DNA of 7,209 nucleotides from Desulfosarcina sp. (GTDB lineage: Bacteria > Desulfobacterota > Desulfobacteria > Desulfobacterales > Desulfosarcinaceae). Position numbers and translations under genes: made by a program. The stretch covers positions 1 through 7,209 of the forward strand of contig DAOWNV010000143.1 of the NCBI GenBank assembly GCA_030642405.1. The letters run 5' to 3'. The notes under the pieces were generated by a model. The model was not told the DNA's origin, ran no database searches, and saw only the letters and a program-made list of their open reading frames with translations. Below are positions 6,337 to 7,209 of this stretch, in pieces (position 1 is the stretch's first letter; each line of letters begins with the position of its first letter).

Positions 6337-6498
6337 ATGGGAAAATTCATCATTTATGGTCTGATCGCCCTCATCGCCCTTTTCGTTTTGGAATTTTTTC
6401 AGATCGTGGATATCCCCTATTTGGAAATCCCCGATTATGTTTCCGAAAAAAAAGGGATGACCCAAAAACAGGAAGCGTCGATGAAGGAATTAAAATAG
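6337..6498 (+). CDS. 53-residue predicted single-pass membrane protein, unknown function
   Basis: A short gene starts at the ATG of 6337, six bases after a strong AGGAG ribosome site (6326-6330), and stops at TAG 6496-6498. It lies 85 bases after panB and 37 bases before yceH, in line with both. The product starts MGKF, then has a hydrophobic segment at about residues 4-18 (IIYGLIALIALFVLE), long enough for one membrane helix or an uncleaved anchor. A Pro/aromatic stretch with IVDIPYLEIPDYV (23-35) follows, then a charged Lys/Glu/Gln-rich tail. With one Lys before the helix and a charged C-terminus, the topology is uncertain. I do not recognise a family. The ribosome site, spacing and membrane-protein composition argue that it is real. 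The overlapping longer frame (about 6255-6551) has no comparable ribosome site and an unlikely composition. Confidence 0.75.
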   Translation: MGKFIIYGLIALIALFVLEFFQIVDIPYLEIPDYVSEKKGMTQKQEASMKELK

Positions 6499-6535
6499 GC
6501 ACAACTACTTCTGATTGTAATCGGAGGAAGCAGAG

Positions 6536-7174
6536 ATGGACCATTCACTGAGCGAACAAGAAATACGAGTACTCGGCAGTCTCATGGAAAAAGCCATGAC
6601 CACTCCCGATTATTATCCCTTGTCCCTCAATGCGCTGACCAATGCCTGCAACCAAAAATCCAACCGAAATCCGGTGGTGAACTGGGATGAAGAGGCGGTT
6701 GTGGAGGCTTTGAACAGTTTGGAGAACGAGGGGCTGGTCAACGAGAGTACGGTGGGTCGGGTTCCGAAATATGAGGAAACGTTTACCCGTAAGCATAACA
6801 TGGTCCAAACCGAAGCGGCTGTTCTCTGCGTTCTCTTTCTTCGAGGCCCCCAGACACCGGGAGCCATTCGCAGCCGGACCGATCGCCTGCATACCTTTGA
6901 CAACCTGTCTGCACTTCAGGAAACATTGGAACAATTGATTGAGTGGGGCCATGTACGACAACTACAGCGGCTACCGGGTCACAAGGAGTCCCGGTATATG
7001 CACCAGTTGGGTATTGAAGAAAAAAAATGTGACGACAAGCCCGACGATCCCATTTCTGTAACTACCGATGCCCAATCCGATCGTTTGGACGACCTGGAAG
7101 CAGGGATTCAATCCATAAAAAGTGAATTGGCCGACCTTAAAGCCGCGTTTGACGCTTTTCAAAAACAATTTTAA
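6536..7174 (+). CDS. yceH: YceH/DUF480 family protein
   Basis: This 212-residue protein matches the length and landmarks of E. coli YceH (215 aa). They include RVLGSLMEKAMTTPDYYPLS (11-30), ALTNACNQKSNRNPV (33-47), FLRGPQTPGAIRSRTDR (101-117) and PGHKESRYMHQL (147-158). Family structures show tandem winged-helix folds, which suggests nucleic-acid binding or protein contact, but no function is established. Residues 181-207 form a likely short coiled coil (SDRLDDLEAGIQSIKSEL), seen in the E. coli protein too. A linker at about 160-180 is polar and variable. The ATG at 6536 follows GGAGG (6523-6527) by eight bases. The gene comes 37 bases after the small membrane gene and is probably co-transcribed, but no link to pantothenate is evident from the protein itself. 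Confidence 0.93.
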   Translation: MDHSLSEQEIRVLGSLMEKAMTTPDYYPLSLNALTNACNQKSNRNPVVNWDEEAVVEALNSLENEGLVNESTVGRVPKYEETFTRKHNMVQTEAAVLCVLFLRGPQTPGAIRSRTDRLHTFDNLSALQETLEQLIEWGHVRQLQRLPGHKESRYMHQLGIEEKKCDDKPDDPISVTTDAQSDRLDDLEAGIQSIKSELADLKAAFDAFQKQF

Positions 7175-7184
7175 GGAAGCTCCC

Positions 7185-7202
7185 AACCGTCAGTGGACGG
7201 TT
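7185..7202 (+). terminator. Hairpin after yceH, possible terminator
   Basis: AACCGTC (7185-7191) and GACGGTT (7196-7202) form a perfect seven-pair stem with an AGTG loop, ten bases after the yceH stop. It is GC-rich in the middle and well placed to end the cluster. The sequence after it is CTCACCA and then the window ends, so no T run is visible; it may instead be Rho-linked or simply an mRNA-stabilising hairpin. Confidence 0.4.
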
Positions 7203-7209
7203 CTCACCA

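Noticed and set aside
6255..6551. 98-codon + strand frame between panB and yceH
   Set aside because: It has no convincing ribosome site, is Arg/Pro/Thr-rich without a fold-like pattern, overlaps the yceH start, and conflicts with the 53-residue gene that has a strong AGGAG site and membrane-protein composition.

Overview
The window looks like chromosomal DNA from a Gram-negative, chemotactic bacterium. The mix of an MCP, a MoxR/CoxE-type pair, an OppF-type ATPase, PanE-PanB and a YceH protein fits Desulfobacterota (Deltaproteobacteria, Desulfobacterales-like), but that placement is an inference from gene style and context. There is no 16S or other marker gene, and no insertion sequence, CRISPR array, rRNA or tRNA gene is visible.

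The left part (1-3071) is AT-richer by eye and holds three genes. The C-terminal signalling half of a methyl-accepting chemotaxis protein enters from the left edge on the + strand and ends at 712. Seven bases later, convergently, begins the 3' end of a two-gene minus-strand operon that reads from 3071 down to 720. It encodes a MoxR/CoxD-type AAA+ ATPase followed by a CoxE-type von Willebrand factor A protein. The VWA gene's ribosome binding site lies inside the last codons of the ATPase gene, so the two are probably translated together as a chaperone-like machine. Its client is not in the window.

The divergent spacer 3072-3447 separates the halves. It holds a good sigma70-like promoter for the rightward genes, whose -10 lies inside a perfect 8-bp inverted repeat (possible operator). 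On the minus strand it also has a short open stretch that may be the remnant of a gene.

The right part (3448-7209) is a tightly packed + strand cluster: an OppF/DppF-type peptide ABC transporter ATPase with a TTG start, panE (ATGA overlap with the ATPase gene), panB, an unannotated 53-residue membrane miniprotein, and a yceH/DUF480 gene, followed by a hairpin at the window's edge. PanB makes ketopantoate from 2-oxoisovalerate and methylene-tetrahydrofolate, and PanE reduces it to pantoate, so the core of the cluster supplies the pantothenate and coenzyme A pathway. panC and panD are not present. The ABC ATPase has no transporter partners here, and its role beside the pantoate genes is unexplained.

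Most of the window is ordinary and recognisable. The points most worth a second look are the 53-aa membrane ORF between panB and yceH, the palindrome over the promoter, the partnerless ABC ATPase coupled to panE, and the MoxR-VWA pair without an obvious substrate enzyme.
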